Part shown: positions 5,064 through 5,340 of the stretch, piece after piece
Position numbering within the stretch: position 1 is the stretch's first letter
Layout: each line of letters begins with the position of its first letter
Notes under the pieces: generated by a model
What the model was told of the DNA's origin: nothing
The model's input: only the letters and a program-made list of their open reading frames with translations
The model's database searches: none
Assembly (NCBI GenBank): GCA_005884825.1
Contig: VAZT01000067.1
Coordinates: 1-5,340 of the forward strand
DNA length: 5,340 bases
Direction of reading: 5' to 3'
DNA from: Alphaproteobacteria bacterium
Lineage (GTDB): Bacteria > Pseudomonadota > Alphaproteobacteria > ATCC43930 > CGMCC-115725
Translations under genes and position numbers: made by a program

Positions 5064-5340
5064 GTGAACGAAGACGACACCAGGCTCGGCGTCCAGATCC
5101 CGTCCCAGCCGACAGTCGGCGCGCTGCGCGACGCCGCCGCTCGATGCACGGGCTGCGATTTGTACAAGAACGCCACACAGACGGTGTTCGGTGAAGGACC
5201 GGAGAGGGCCCGGGTCATGCTGGTCGGCGAGCAGCCGGGCGATGCCGAAGACCTCGCCGGCCACCCCTTTGTCGGACCGGCGGGAAGGCTGTTGGACCGC
5301 TGTCTCGTCGAGGCGGGGATCGACCGCAAGCAGACCTACG
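5064..5340 (+). CDS. udgX: UdgX family uracil-DNA binding protein (3' end cut by window edge)
   Basis: The first 92 codons of a uracil-DNA glycosylase superfamily protein, open at the right edge. CTGC (Cys28, Cys31) would supply two of the four ligands of the [4Fe-4S] cluster. CDLYKNATQTVFGEGP (31-46) and then VMLVGEQPGDAEDLAGHPFVGPAGRLLDR (51-79) match UdgX closely: UdgX carries GEQPGD and PFVGPAG, whereas ordinary family 4 enzymes usually have GEAPG and PFVGRAG. UdgX binds uracil in DNA and becomes covalently attached through a histidine in a KRRIH loop; that loop lies beyond the window, so the covalent activity cannot be confirmed here. The GTG start at 5064 is favoured because the protein then begins just before the conserved TVGALRDAAARCTGC segment; an in-frame ATG at 5022 would add 14 residues but has no SD. 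Divergent from metY. Confidence 0.85.
   Translation, partial: MNEDDTRLGVQIPSQPTVGALRDAAARCTGCDLYKNATQTVFGEGPERARVMLVGEQPGDAEDLAGHPFVGPAGRLLDRCLVEAGIDRKQTY

Noticed and set aside
3733..5067. 444-residue plus-strand open frame opposite metY
   Set aside because: It is antisense to a complete, motif-perfect metY. It is a stop-poor shadow frame rich in Arg, Asp and Gly, with no recognisable domain.

Overview
The window is GC-rich DNA with densely packed genes, short gaps and strong Shine-Dalgarno (SD) sequences. Long spurious open frames lie opposite the real genes, as expected at high GC. Gene content (UdgX, a MetY-type sulfhydrylase, a PHA-system protein, a DUF488 protein) fits a proteobacterium, most likely an alphaproteobacterium of the Sphingomonas/Rhizobiales kind. 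That placement is inference from gene families and composition; there is no rRNA or marker gene here. I see no tRNA, rRNA, CRISPR array, transposase or phage gene.

Layout. The left part is a minus-strand run of three genes, read from right to left: a small PHA-system protein (1802-1476), an unusual short-chain dehydrogenase/reductase (SDR; 1368-520) and a DUF488 protein that runs off the left edge (475-1). A palindromic repeat-like element (about 1423-1457) lies between the first two. A 125-base divergent gap then leads to a plus-strand gene for an amino-acid-type solute-binding protein (1928-2773). It has no transporter partners in view, and its 3' end overlaps the next gene tail to tail. 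The right part is a minus-strand pair: an O-acetylhomoserine sulfhydrylase (metY, 4926-3631) and a helix-hairpin-helix (HhH) DNA glycosylase of the AlkA/OGG1 superfamily (about 3634-2765). The glycosylase seems to start on a CTG overlapping the metY stop codon. Across a 137-base gap, divergently from metY, a plus-strand gene begins (5064 to the right edge) whose N-terminus carries UdgX hallmarks.

How the genes may work together. metY makes homocysteine for methionine synthesis. The HhH glycosylase and UdgX both act in repair of damaged or uracil-containing DNA and flank metY, so they may form a small repair neighbourhood, though no direct link is proven. The PHA-system protein suggests a polyhydroxyalkanoate-storing host. 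The SDR and the DUF488 protein are probably co-transcribed at least in part, with no assignable pathway.

Points most worth a second look: the SDR with about 28 residues inserted in its cofactor-binding glycine loop and no canonical YxxxK; the glycosylase gene with no ATG/GTG/TTG at its expected start; the truncated UdgX gene; and a possible RNA pseudoknot upstream of udgX.
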